Origin: Armigeres subalbatus
Taxonomy: Eukaryota; Arthropoda; Insecta; Diptera; Culicidae
Assembly (NCBI RefSeq): GCF_024139115.2
Contig: NC_085139.1
Location: forward strand, 14,045,533-14,109,532
Direction of reading: 5' to 3'
DNA: 64,000 bases
The translations under genes and the position numbers were made by a program. Every line of letters begins with the position of its first letter. The first letter of the stretch is position 1. The notes beneath the pieces were generated by a model. That model made no database searches. It saw only the letters and a program-made list of their open reading frames with translations, and was not told where the DNA came from. Below are positions 33,400-44,792 of the stretch, in pieces.

Positions 33400-34393
33400 A
33401 ACGATTAGATTGCCCTTTTCTGTCGATTGAGGGAAAACCACTCGTTTGAATATTGTCGATTTTGATGCATTTGGAAGTTTCCCCAAGGACTTCGGAGCTG
33501 TTTCCAGGGCGGTCCCCTGAACCATATTTATTACCGATTTTGTCATAATTTGTATTTTTTTATAGATGGAAGCTCCCTCAAGGGCTTCGAAACTGTTCAC
33601 AGGGCGACCATTATCCGCAGAGCCAAGCTTAGAGTGTCACAATTCCGTTTGTCTCCACAAATACTTACACATTTTGCCATGATTTGAGATTGTTTTGAAG
33701 TCAATTTGATGCCTCTGGAAACTGCATTGAATAGCTCATATTCCCAGAACCTGATGTTACAATTCACTTATAATTCACTCTCTTAGCAAATTGCTGACGT
33801 TTGAAAGCCATTTTGCCATGGTTTGGGTTTTTAATGGCCTATATCGATGTCTCCAGGTTCTCGAAACCGTCCATAGTAGGGTGAACGGTGATAACAATAG
33901 GCCAATATGACAAAAATGAGGAAATGCCAGCATTTTGTTTTTTTTTACTTCATTCAAGTCTATTCGGGTTAATTTTATGATTTCACGACATGCAGTCCGG
34001 TAAACGGTGAAACCCCCTCAGCAGACGCATATTGTCCATAATAGAAAGATCTTTGAATGGACCAACAATGATAAACTTTAAATGTATTAGAAATTTTAGA
34101 TTATTTTTCCTAAAGTGTACCTCAAAAAACTTCATTTTTCATTTTTTGGAGGGCCAACCATTCTATTGAACAACATTTTATCCAATTCAGTCATCATTTG
34201 GGCGATTCCAAACTCATTAGAAGTTCATAAAGACGAAAATGTATGGAGAAACATTGATAATCAGTATTTTAACGCTAAATGACGTCTAACAAATTCAATT
34301 CGTATGCTGAGAGCAACGAGAGGATGCTAGTTTATTCAGCAAGGTTAGTATCATTTTACTGCAGTGTTGTTCGGGTGAATTCAGAATTCAGAC
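33400..34393. other. Non-coding stretch with weak internal repetition
   Basis: GGAAGTTTCCCCAAGGACTTCGGA (about 33470) and GGAAGCTCCCTCAAGGGCTTCGAA (about 33568) plus TTTTGCCATGATTTG / TTTTGCCATGGTTTG suggest two or three diverged units of roughly 100-150 bp. There is no gene. Confidence 0.4.
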
Positions 34394-34790
34394 CAATAAG
34401 AAAGCGCAGTTTTTTCTTTATCATTTCTGACAATGACCTGGAAGTTAATTCGTAGTTCTCATTTGTCTATGACCACGGGTGGCTACCAGACGGCCTTCCG
34501 CAGAACCCGGAACTCCCGTAAAAATTGTAATTTTGCATAGTTCGTCTAAGAGCAGCGCAATTTTTTGTAAACCATTTTTGATGATGACCTTGGAGTTAAT
34601 TCACAGTTCTCGTCATCTATGGCCGGAGGAGACTACCAACGGCATTCCGGAAAACCCAGAATGTCCGTAAATTGGTCATTTTGTAAATTTCATCCTAGAG
34701 CAGCGCAGTTGCTTCTAAACCATTTCTGTCGCTGATCTTAGAGTTCATACGCAGTTCTTTTTTAGCTATGACGTTTTCAGAACTAACTCT
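34394..34790. repeat. About 145-bp tandem repeat, 2.5 copies
   Basis: AGCGCAGTTTTTTC / AGCGCAATTTTTTG / AGCGCAGTTGCTTC occur at about 34405, 34553 and 34696, each followed by a CCATTTCTGAC-like and a GAGTTAATTCGCAGTTCTC-like block. CTTCCGCAGAACCCGGAA echoes the vocabulary of the other satellites. Confidence 0.75.
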
Positions 34791-34853
34791 CTCATATGTA
34801 TTTTTGTACACATGCCAACCAAGTAGGATGAGTATTTAGTGTGCTATATATAT

Positions 34854-35739
34854 TAGAGTGGGGCGCAGTTGTATGGAAAAACGCGAACTTCGTCCGATAA
34901 AGTCAGATCAAGGTTTTTCTGAATCGTTTTGGGACCCCAATCAACTGTGCAAAATACGCGCTCGATTGGTTGCAACCTCGCATGCCGCATCGCGTTTTAA
35001 ATTTACATGGAGATTAGTATGGGAAAACGTACTTTTTTACATTTTTGCACTTAGCGGCTTCAATTTATCATCAATCACGTGACTCAATATGTTAACATAT
35101 AGTTTGGAAGATGCCGAAAGACTTTGCCGAAGAAGGTACGTAGCTGGAAGGTCTACAAAAAATGTTATTACGTTTTGAAAATTGATTGCTCAAACCATAT
35201 GAAAGAAATCAATGTTTCTGCCAGCACTACCGGACAACCTATGGTTATCAAAAGGCAAAACCCATCTTCCTTCTTATCGGATTTTTTTCTTTGTGAAATA
35301 ATTCCGGATAGCTCCCATTAGCTCTAAAGCCCAATTATTTTATTTATTTTGAAATAACACTCAGTTAAATTATTCGTCTACGTAGTACGGCAGTGCTGGC
35401 AGAATAAACGATTTTTTGCATATGGTTTGAACACTCAATGTTCGAAACGTTATAACTTTTTTCGTGGACGTTCCAGCAACGTGCCTTCTTCAGCAAAGTT
35501 TTTCGGCATCCTTTGGGTTATACTTTAACGCAATGTGCTACTTGGTTTACGATAAACTGAAACCTCTAGTAATAGAAATACAAAAATATACGTTCTCCCA
35601 TACTAATTTCCATACAAACTTCAAACGCAATGCGGAAAGCGAGGGAGCAACCAATCGGTCCCAAATTCTGCACAGTTGTTCAGGACCCAGAATGGCTTCG
35701 AAAAACCATTGATTTGAAAAAATGACCATGATGCCCCAC

Positions 35740-35743
<4 letters not shown>
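34854..35743. mobile_element. 890-bp near-complete palindrome flanked by TA
   Basis: TAGAGTGGGGC at 34854 and GCCCCACTCTA ending at 35743 are the outer ends. The arms pair, imperfectly, almost to the centre: CTGCCAGCACTAC near 35219 pairs with GTACGGCAGTGCTGGCAG near 35384. TA at both ends suggests a Tc1/mariner-type target. A (TA)n run follows directly. There is no conserved ORF; short ORFs are arm shadows. Confidence 0.85.

Positions 35744-35777
<34 letters not shown>
35744..35777. repeat. (TA)n microsatellite
   Basis: A TA run of about 17 units abuts the palindromic element's right end. Confidence 0.97.
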
Positions 35778-35779
<2 letters not shown>

Positions 35780-36322
35780 ATCGGCATAAATATTCTATAT
35801 CCTATTAAGGGGACTCTTGCTTACAGATTCCGTCTAAGCTCCTTTGCAATATGTGGCCTACCCATTTCCACCAATGTTCTCGAACATCTATATATTGTTA
35901 TCGGTATTTGATGGCTTTTATGTTGCTCGGCACACGCTCTCCAGCTAAATGGTCGTCCGAATTGTAAATTTTAAACATCATCTGCATTATATTTGCCTAT
36001 ATACTCAAAACGTTTCAAGATCAAGTGGTACACTCGAACTTTGGTGAGTGGATCAATCCGGTATGGTTTCCAAATATTTCGACAACACGCAAAGTTATCC
36101 TAGGACGTGGTTCCATGCCGATCCCAATTTCGCTATCTGCTGATATCAGACTGTCAAGATATTTAAATCCTCCGATCGTCCGGCTACTGCAAAGTTTGGG
36201 GGCTGTTCCCGTTGACACTCAACCACCTGGTCCTGCTGACTTTGAGGGCGAGACGCCGCAAAAAAAAGCCAGCGGTCAGCCCTTTGAGCTCACTCAGCAT
36301 AAACGGGAATCGCAGTACTTAA
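35778..36322. other. Non-coding stretch
   Basis: Mixed composition. The 115-codon ORF at 36025-36372 runs into the MITE at 36323 and has no recognisable domain. Confidence 0.4.
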
Positions 36323-36531
36323 AGCCTGTCCACGTTAAATTTCAGACACTCATCTCAACAGGCAATTTTTGAAAATTTTCACAAACCACTGAGATGATCA
36401 ATTTACATGACAGCTGAATCTGTCTGCTTTATGTGCTGGTTTCAGATGTTTTGAACACGCCCAAATTGATAAAAATGGCGACAAATCACTTGGACAGTTC
36501 CTAAGTGTCCGAAATTTAACGTGGACAGGCT
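36323..36531. mobile_element. 209-bp MITE with TTAA duplication
   Basis: AGCCTGTCCACGTTAAATTT at the left is matched by the complement AAATTTAACGTGGACAGGCT at the right, with TTAA immediately outside at 36319-36322 and 36532-36535. A TTAA duplication points to piggyBac-type mobilisation; the termini differ from those of the 7942 element. Confidence 0.8.
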
Positions 36532-36784
36532 TTAATATAACTTTCGTGATCATTAGCCAATACTTGGTGGTTTTTTTTAACAACACTGGCTGATACTTGA
36601 AGACGCTGTTCGAAGTTCTCGAACCAACACTTCAGCTGTCCAAGTCAAAGAGCAATTGAGGCAATAACCTCCGGTTGCTGCATCCATCCTTTCTTCATCG
36701 GTCAGGAAGTCCACCTATGCCTGCCTATCCTGTCTGCAGCAGCGCCCGACTCCCACTTACAGGAATACATACCGTTGACGGACT

Positions 36785-37110
36785 CTACTTCTCTGATTCT
36801 TCACTTTCCTCACCGTTTGCTTCTCTACGCTCCTTAATCTTCCGTCGGGTTACATCTGTAATCCATTCTTTTCGCTGAGTGAGCAGCTCACCAAAGTTTT
36901 TCTCGCCGATTTCGATAAAAGCATTCTTTACTGCCCTTTTATCTTCTACGCTGCCACCTTCCAGAACATCCATTACCCGAGTTCTAAGATCCTTAACGAA
37001 TGATATCTTCACAGCTGGATCTGGACGGTCTATTTTGATTCGTCGCCCGAGCCTCTCCTGACACCGCTGAATCCAAGCAATGCGTTGTCGCCAATTAGAA
37101 GAATGAATTT
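36785..37110 (-). pseudogene. RTE-type LINE fragment, endonuclease-RT linker
   Basis: On the minus strand QRIAWIQRCQERLGRR and then TQRKEWITDVTRRKIKERRE resemble the helical linker between endonuclease and RT in RTE-clade LINEs, where the usual block is a K/R-rich 'KEW...T...I..RR'. The frame is open for 75 codons from 37012. It lies opposite in orientation to the RTE fragment at 37430-38110, so the region is a mosaic of at least two insertions. Confidence 0.5.
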
Positions 37111-37429
37111 GCCAATGACATGAAGAATGTCAAAAGCGATGTCAGCGCTGCGTTTATTACGAATTCAAGAAGGCATCGTCTCCGTATTCAGCTGATCCAT
37201 TTCCAGAGGAGCTAAATACTACTGCCAACTGAAAGCGGGTCTGGGAAATAAGTCAAATGCTGCCTGCAGACATATGAAGCGTGCGCAGGGGGACTCCCCG
37301 GCCGACGATGGTAGGAAACTCGCAACAAACGGCGATATTCATTTCCTCTTCGTTATTTCACGACGCCTGAATTGAGCAAGGACAAAGCCGTGAATGATAG
37401 ATAAAGACACGACATGTCAGTCACTCATC

Positions 37430-38110
37430 GATCTAGCTGATCAGCTGAAACGTTGGCTCCACAACTTCTCCAACGGCAACAGGCAGGATTCCGCCTCGAA
37501 CGATCATGTGATAACCATTCTGTCACGCTTTGCATCATGCTGGAGGATGCCATTTAATTTCGAGAGTCCCTCCATTTGGTACTGATTGGACACCGAATCG
37601 TGAGTGAGCACAAGAGCAAGACAAGCGTGCATGTATTATACGTCTTGTGCTTTTCTAGCAGTCTACCTCCATAGAGCAATCGAATGAGATGATGATACTG
37701 ATCTACTAACGCCACAGCGCTCTACCAAGTAGAGTAAACTGAATGACCTGGTCGTATGCTCCCACTCAACAAATTCCATCTCCACGGTAGCCGGGCAAAC
37801 AGTGGAGAAGGTCGAAACCAAAGCCAGCCAACGTCGGACGGCGGACCGAGATCAACATAGAACATGGAGATCCAATTTGTCCAAGCAATGCACCAAACCT
37901 CGAATACTCAACTCAAACATGAAATCTGTGATGTTATACATCAGTGAGACTTGGTGCGTATTGGCAGAGATCACATAGATTTGCAAGTATTCATCACCCG
38001 ATATATGTTTTACAGCATGGGCCTGGTGGGCTCACAACTGGATCCCGAATACTGAGCCACATCGACGATCCAATATCAACGGAAACTCGACAGTGTGAAT
38101 GGCCGTAGGC
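37430..38110 (+). pseudogene. RTE-type LINE reverse transcriptase, heavily decayed
   Basis: Across shifting plus-strand frames, blocks of an RTE ORF2 can be read in order: QRQQAGFRLERSC near 37466-37510 (RT finger/palm start), NMKSVMLYISETWCVL near 37918-37965 (thumb region) and AWAWWAHNWIPNTEPHRR near 38017-38070 (C-terminal block). In RTE elements this ORF makes the endonuclease/RT that copies the element into the genome. The catalytic FADD-type box was not found, and stops and frameshifts are many. It belongs to the same broad class as 49150-49310. Confidence 0.65.
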
Positions 38111-38340
38111 CGGCCACAGACAACGTAAGAGCAGAGACAAGACTTGCAATCAAGCGATTAAGAGACAAATAAACAAAGTCGATGGGAATTATACTTGGGC
38201 TCAAGCCAAGGATGGAGATCCTTAACGTTGGCCCTATGTACCCTCAAAGGTGTTCAGAATACAAGAGTTGTTGTGTGAGAATTGGATCCCACTTAATGAA
38301 TGCCACATGTACATGGGTGCTGAGAAAGAAACCAATCATT

Positions 38341-38600
38341 TTTTTTTAAACTTTATTAATGTGTTTTTTTTAATTCTATGATCAAGTTCAACGCAGAACC
38401 AATCCTAGTGCCGTATAGCCTATGGATTGTGTAACTTTGATTAGCTAAGTAATAAAGATTTATGTAAGAACTTGTTTGGAAGAATCTTTCATTTTTCATA
38501 AAACAAATGGAGCTGTAACTTTCAAAAAGCAAAGTTGTTTCCAGTGTATCGCATCTTGGAGTAAAATAAGTCATAAGACAACACATCTCTGATTTCAAAA
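38341..38600 (-). mobile_element. 3' end of a non-LTR retroelement with poly(A) tail
   Basis: On the minus strand the sequence ends ...GAATTAAAAAAAACAC, ATTAATAAAG, TTTAAAAAAAAA, an AATAAA followed by an A tail at 38341-38350. The upstream 240 bp is presumably its 3' UTR. Clade unknown. Confidence 0.5.
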
Positions 38601-39441
38601 TACACCTGACTATTGCCCCAGTACATCCAATTTGAGCTTCATCCTTAACAAAAGCTTATAGCTCTAGCCGTACTTTAAAAATTTTGGTGTTATGGTTTCA
38701 ACAGTTTAAAGTCCATCAGCAAAAGTTCAAAGTTCATTACTGGATAAATAAATTACAAATATTTATATTCTTTGCTTTCTCTAAACATTCTTTGCTATCA
38801 TCCATTAAAATTCCAAATTTTTCATGCAATTATACCCATTTTGGATTTTTTCTCTTTTTTATTTGTTCCTTGTTATTTTTTTTATTTGGTTTTACGTAGT
38901 TTACGTCGAGCGGTCGTGTCTTGTATACAACCCCAACATTTTTCATCTTTCAATTATAATGATCCAACAGCATTTGGTATTGATAATAATTTCAAATAAC
39001 TCTATGTAGGAATTATAGTGAATTAGAAAGAGTTAGGAAAAGACTTTTACGGTGTTGAAACTTGAGCAGTTCTTTAAACTATTTTTAAAAAATTTGTCCA
39101 TAAAAATCGGTCAACATTGCAAACTTAAATCCATGTTTGAGAGTGATTTAAAAAAATCTTCTTATAAAAAAACAAAAAACATTGTGCTCATTTTATCCTT
39201 CATGTTTTTATCCATAATAGTTTATACGAGATTTGTTTTTGTAGTTTTGTATTCTCCCACAACTGACCTTTTTAATATTGACTCGATCTTGTCACGCCAA
39301 AAAAATTTAAAATTTTAATCATTCTTTTTACTCCTTCTTCATTCTTTTTTATTCTTTGTAAATAATACCGTGAACAACGATGATTTTTTATTAAATAACT
39401 TCTCTTCTTGCGCCTTCTGTTTATTTTGAATTATTCCTGAG
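38601..39441. other. Very AT-rich stretch
   Basis: Long T runs and overlapping hydrophobic short ORFs (38684-39318) reflect composition, not genes. Confidence 0.6.
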
Positions 39442-39653
39442 TAGGGTAGAGAACCACTTGGGCAGCATCCCCTATTCCCGTCCACAACGTTCATTACTCG
39501 AGAGCATTAAATCCGAATTACTTGTTTTTTAGTACATGGTTAGTTTTTGTCGATATCTTGTGATGTACATCATACCATTTGATTCGAACGCGGTCGAGTT
39601 ATTAACGTTTCGGACGGGAATAGGGGGTGCTGCCCAAATGGTCCCGCTCCCTA
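39442..39653. mobile_element. TA-flanked MITE, 212 bp
   Basis: TA-GGGTAGAGAACCACTTG at the left pairs with the complement of CAAATGGTCCCGCTCCC-TA at the right. The arms continue through GGGCAGCATCCCCTATTCCC / GGGAATAGGGGGTGCTGCCC (about 45 bp each). Confidence 0.85.
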
Positions 39654-40392
39654 CATCCTCCCTACAAGAGTTTTGTAAGCCCTTTCGAAATTATGGATAC
39701 CGTTCACGTATTTTGCCTTTCCAATGCATAAACTGTTTCATATTTGTAAAATAGAATAAAAAAAAATTTCGATTGCTTCATTTCTTATTCTGTTACCCCA
39801 CAATTCACCATTTTTTTCAATTGTTACACAGAGAATAAAAACCGGTGAAAAATCCGTAATAATGAATAAATTCAAGAAATTATTTCAATAATAATAAATA
39901 TTAAAAACAACACTGAATTCTAAAAATACAAAATTTAGTTTTAATAAGATTGTCCATAAAAAGTTTGTATCTTATAAAATGTACTTGAATCTATTTTAGG
40001 AACGCAAAATAGCGATTCGCGCGAAAACAAAAAATTGGGTGCTAGAAAGTTTAAGAACATTGCACCTAATCGATAAAATCAGATTAAATTAGATTACCAA
40101 CGTCAGATTATATTTTGATAAATCGGTAGCTTGACTGTAGAATAATCGGTAGTTATTCGTAGGCTGAAAAGTATAAAACCATATGAAATCGTATAATACT
40201 CGAGTAACATGTGAAAAGGGTCTACATCCATATCGTAAACATTGATAAAATGTCGTTCGAAAAAAATGGATCACAATTTCAATTCCCCTTTCGCAGGTTT
40301 ATGATATTTCGATCATCTGAACTTAATCACAACACTGTTTGCTCATCCATAACCTTAATTGCATCGAAAATAACTAGAAAAGTTTCATTTTA
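39654..40392. other. AT-rich non-coding stretch
   Basis: No gene or clear repeat; ORFs at 40089-40435 overlap and lack domains. Confidence 0.45.
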
Positions 40393-40434
40393 TTCTTTAT
40401 TAAAGAGACTTTCAGCTCTTGGCTGGTTTACCTA
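40393..40434 (-). mobile_element. 3' terminal fragment of a non-LTR retroelement (copy 3 of 4)
   Basis: TTCTTTATTAAAGAGACTTTCAGCTCTTGGCTGG on the plus strand is again the reversed AATAAAGA terminus. The adjoining 40435-40880, GC-richer with several overlapping ORFs, may be its 3' region. Confidence 0.55.
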
Positions 40435-40889
40435 GTGGTGTAGAAATCGGTAAAAGAATATTTTAAGTCAATTTTCCTTTTTTTTCTCTGGATAGGCCTT
40501 CTTAATAAGTCATTCTGTGTTCGCTTGTCATTCATAGTCTCATGAATCATAGACCCTTTGTTTATGGCATTTTCAAACGTAAACATGAAATAAGGCTTTT
40601 TGGGAGAGAGAATTTTTCTCTCCGAGCTCGGGCTGATGACGGTTCGGAAAAAATCCCGTTGCGGCCCCGAAGTTGGAGAAGGTTTATTCCTGACAAAAAA
40701 AAGAGTGGCTTGGCCGTTTTTAAGGTTGGACATACCAGGGGACTGAAGAGAAGGCTAATACGCCTACCCGGGTATCCACGGGCTATTTTCCGACATAAAA
40801 AGCCACATAAACACATAAGGCTCGATATACCTCAACTAATTGCAAGTTTTCGGCAGGAAAAGTTAATTGCCGACAGTTAGCACTAACTG

Positions 40890-42240
40890 CGCATCAAAAT
40901 GAGCAGCTAAATTCGAGTATACCACCCAGAAACTGGGTGCCAATAACAGAAGTACTAAAAACGATGTTGGATAGAACGCCATTGTACCGCGGATGATAAG
41001 CGTTTCATCCTCCTGGGACCTACACATATTTTGAAAATAACACGTTATAAGCTCAATAGAAAATAGTTTTTTCCTAAATAATTTAATCGAATTCATCATT
41101 TTTGACGATTAATACTAATAGCTATTATAGGATGCTATCAAAGGGTATCAAAATCGGATTTGTCTACTTTTAATTTATAGGCCCTTATCTATTGTTAAGC
41201 GAGAATTAAGGTCTGAAGGTTTTTATAAATTTGACAACAGGCGGTATAAAAACAAGTTTTGAAGCAATTTCAAGAAAAAACAAGAGATTCATTTTCAAAA
41301 TTCTAGAATAACTTTTTTATTTTATTAAAAGTTCTCTAGAAAATTTCTTGAACCCAATTTTGGGAAAATTGGACAAATTTATTATAAACTCTAATTCCTT
41401 AGGACCCAGATGTGGTAAATGTGTGCAATTCATTGGGATTAATTTGTTCTAAAGAGGAGCTTCCTTGCCCTTTCCCCAATGCTACAGACATAGAAACTAA
41501 TTAAATGAGTTTTCTTTTGACATACATTCGCTAATATAATAATTTTGGTGTCAGCTTCTAAAACCGGGAATATGAAAATGAATTATGGAATACCACCCTT
41601 TTATATTCTTCCAGGTTTCGTGCATGAAGAAACCAAATTTTAATAAGCAATCGATATACTACTTGACTTCTTTAGGCAATACGAAATACTATATTGGACC
41701 GAGGTACAAACCCAGACACCTCCTGAATAATCTGATTCTGAACAGCTAGCATTCATTTCATTCCTCTAATTTCAATCGAAATTCCAAAATTTCTATCGGG
41801 ATCACATGTTTTCTGGAAATAATTAACAAAATCCTAATCTCGAAATCCTCTAAAAATTTCGGAAATTATCGGAGGTCTATACCGCCTTCATACACATAAC
41901 TGTCCCGTGTAGATAACAATACCAGAAAAATTAGACAAATATGCATATGACTGTAGTATTAGAAACAAAACTTAGTTGTACGAGAAAGGCAAAAATCAAA
42001 TCAAGCCCTGAATTTCAAAAGCCCAATCGAAATACAGAAATGTTCATAACTTTGTTCAAAGCCTATAAATAGATAAATAGAAAGTAGTGCAGTGGCTGGA
42101 TTCGTACCCACCGCTGCATCTATCCAGGCTCGCTGCGATAAATCTCTCGAGATGTGAATAGCAAAATTGTATGTGGGTGGATTGAAGTGCCCGAGAAAAC
42201 CGTTGACAAAATTCCGACGCTTTGAACTTCGACATATAAA
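40890..42240. other. AT-rich stretch with one MITE end
   Basis: TTAGTTGTACGAGAAAGGCAAAAA near 41971 matches the right end of the MITE family at 54425-55110. A weak reversed B box (GGATTCGTACCCACC near 42096) may be SINE debris. Otherwise nothing is recognised. Confidence 0.4.
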
Positions 42241-42379
42241 GAGTTGATTGTCGAGTCTAGACTACAACAAAAAATTCTAATTTTCGGTACTCAATTCCAA
42301 GTTTTCAGCGAAGAAAATAGGTGCTTTGGTCCGACAAAGTATCTCACGTTTAAGCAAATTGAAAACTTCGAACAAACAG

Positions 42380-43500
42380 AATTGTTCTTTACAAGTGCTG
42401 CACGCGCTAGAATCCCTACATTAGAACAAATCAGGGAACGCTCCCCGCAGCGCGTTGCGTGCCAACCACCGACTTCCAGTGCCATGCGGATTCAGTTCTC
42501 TAGGTCTAACGCACCTGTTCCGGCCGTGTCGAGTCGACGTGCTGGGCCGCGCGCGGTGCCATCAGCAGAGCTAATACCCGCTTACCGGCCGCTGCTAATA
42601 GGCTATAATTTGGCGTCTGTTGTCAATTAAACGGCAACCGGTAAATGGTTTACATACACCGAACGTATGTGTCTCTCTGTAATTACGCATCCGCGAGTGC
42701 CACTGCCGTCGCTGTCGCGCTACTTTGGAGTTATTTGCTACAAACTAACCAGTTGTTGAAGCGCTCTCCCCGCATGGTTCGCCGCCGATTGTTCTGCACT
42801 GCGGCGGGAAAACAGCTATCAAAAGTGTGCCTACTTACAGATATGTCATACGGCCAGCCCTGGACTCCACTTAAGTGATATGGTGTTAATTGTATAATTT
42901 CAACCTCAAGTACTAAACGGCGCTGTCCATTTTATGGGATCAGCAAAGTTTGTAAAAATTAGTTATGCAGGCATACGATTCTCAATAGATAGTTCGAAAA
43001 TATGATTGCTAGCTATTATGTGAAATTTGACGATTTCCTATTCATATATCTTCAGTAAATGTGGGAAAGTCTATAAAATTTCCGGTCCTCAGTACGCAGT
43101 TCCAGACCAGGAGGTCACGGCAAAGTATCGAACTGGTCGGAAAGACCGTTCCAGCAACGCGGCGAACCTTGACCCAGTCCAAGGTCCGTCGCGTTGCTCG
43201 CCGATCGGTGGTGGTCAGTGGAATGTTCACCGAAACGCCGGCCGAGCTCGAAAAAATAAAACCCCGAACTCTGGCGAGCTACACCGGCCTACTGCGGTGG
43301 CTAATATACGTGCACGCGTGTACCGTCCGATCGGCCCGAAGGCGGAGGACAGCAAAAACAATCAGAGCCTACTTGCACAGTACCTAGTGGCCACTCACTA
43401 CCGCGTATTATTGACGACAACGTCGCGTCGCAGGAACCGCGTACCCTACAATATTAGCAGTAGCGGTTAAACATTTAGCAGTTCTGCGTTTGTACTAACA
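42380..43500. promoter_or_regulatory. GC/CpG-rich, repeat-free block 1.1-2.2 kb upstream of the first visible cnc exon
   Basis: Composition rises sharply (CGCGCTAG, GGGCCGCGCGCGG, GCGTGTACCGTCCGATCGG) with no copies elsewhere. Open frames exist (43027-43470, plus, 147 codons) but their residue make-up is arbitrary and I recognise no domain, including no Keap1-binding Neh2-like motif. Such a block just upstream of coding exons could be an internal promoter with 5' UTR. Inference only. Confidence 0.35.
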
Positions 43501-43542
43501 GGGGAATGGGCTAAAATGCGCCAAGAAGATGTAGGAAGCTTT

Positions 43543-43592
43543 TTTTTGTCTTTATTTAGGAGACTTGCAGCCCGAGGCTGGCTCGTCTCCGA
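43543..43592 (-). mobile_element. 3' terminal fragment of a non-LTR retroelement (copy 4 of 4)
   Basis: TTGTCTTTATTTAGGAGACTTGCAGCCCGAGGCTGG... matches the copy at 25596, same orientation. Confidence 0.6.
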
Positions 43593-44633
43593 CAATGTAG
43601 GCGGCTGTAAAAACATTCGAATCAAAATTTGGGATAAGTAGTTGAATAAGAACTTTTCGACACAGATAAACTGATAAAATACTACTCAGTGATGAACTCT
43701 AATTTTAAGAAAAATCATGTTTATAAAGTTTAAAAAAGATGAAATACTCCTAAAGATGAAAAAGTATTTGTATTTGGTTGCAACAAGAAAGAAATTGCTT
43801 AAAATTATTTAGTCGTCTCACTGAAATACTTTTTCCCATCTTTCATTGGTTTTTCGGACCTAAGTAAAATTCTAATCAAATGAAATCAATGACGCCACTT
43901 GAAGTGCTTGATGAGTGCGTATATTAACCCACCCTCCCCTTTTCCTCCATGTCATATGTGTGTTCCGAATGGGGGAACATGAAAAAAAAATCCGCGACAT
44001 GACCTTCACCGTTTGAAAATTGAAGAAAATAATATAGAATTATTTTCCCCGCAGTGCTTCATCCCTTTGGGGCCTTGCTGCGTGTGTTTTGTCGCATTGT
44101 TTCTAGTTGCTACCGTGTACGTTGCGATCACTTGCCTTTGTATCTGCTTCGTTTGGCTACCGCCCCCTGCGGGTGATCTTTGCTGTTGCCCCGCGTACGC
44201 TACCACCACCCCTTTCAATCGCAACCGCATCGCAACTGGACATGTTATGTGATTTTCCCAAAACAACTACTCGCGGGACCCATATTATCAACTTAGCTCG
44301 GAAGCTAATGGAAAGCTATCAAAACTCTAGCGAATAATTATTGGTGTGTCATCCGGATTTCGATTTGCAGCTCGACGGCTCTGCCTTAGACTGTTGCTAT
44401 CATGGGCAAGGTCTGTAATTATATCGAGTCAATTTTTAGACGAGATGAAATTAATCGATTTAAACCATCCTTGCAGACAAACGTGCGATTATATAGCTGA
44501 ACCAATGTGTACCCAATCGTTTTTCAAAGAATTATATTCATGTTTGAGAATAATCTGCCGTTGTGCCGCCATGTCGTTCGTAACATCAGATAACTAATCA
44601 GTATCCTGTTTTGTACCTTTCTTATTTCTTCAG
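43593..44633 (+). other. Presumed intron upstream of the first visible cnc exon
   Basis: It ends in a pyrimidine tract and acceptor, CCTTTCTTATTTCTTCAG at 44616-44633. No coding exon could be read in it; the AT/GC composition is mixed and overlapping ORFs at 44006-44597 lack domains. Confidence 0.5.
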
Positions 44634-44792
44634 TCCCGCGTTCCGCTGACCCGGGCCGTTTCGATGGAACAGCGCTGGCAGGATCTGGCCAACATGCTCA
44701 GCTTCCCGCCCGGGATGGGCGTCGGAATGGGGGTCGGTGAATTGCCCCCGGCTCATCCGCACCCGCACTATCCGCCGCATTACTCGTATCAG
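44634..44792 (+). CDS. cnc: Cap-n-collar (CNC bZIP factor), internal coding exon A
   Basis: This 159-nt exon (53 codons, phase 0 at both ends) lies between acceptor ...TTCTTCAG and donor GTGAGT. It encodes LTRAVSMEQRWQDLANMLSF followed by a Gly/Met- and His/Pro/Tyr-rich stretch. The SMEQRWQDLANML block is what I recognise as the conserved mid-protein segment of insect Cnc and related CNC/Nrf proteins (family memory, not a search). Cnc, with small Maf, activates antioxidant and detoxification genes; in insects a short isoform also patterns the head. The exon contains an in-frame ATG at 44664, so a shorter isoform could start here, but the acceptor and the open frame upstream of it favour an internal exon. 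The DNA-binding domain is not in this exon. No long ORF marks it because the frame closes soon after the donor. Confidence 0.88.

Noticed and set aside
40542..40880. A 112-codon basic ORF
   Set aside because: No domain, overlapped by ORFs on the other strand, next to a retroelement tail.
43027..43470. A 147-codon ORF upstream of cnc exon A as a coding exon
   Set aside because: Overlapping ORFs exist in other frames, it has no known motif, and CpG-rich composition explains the openness.
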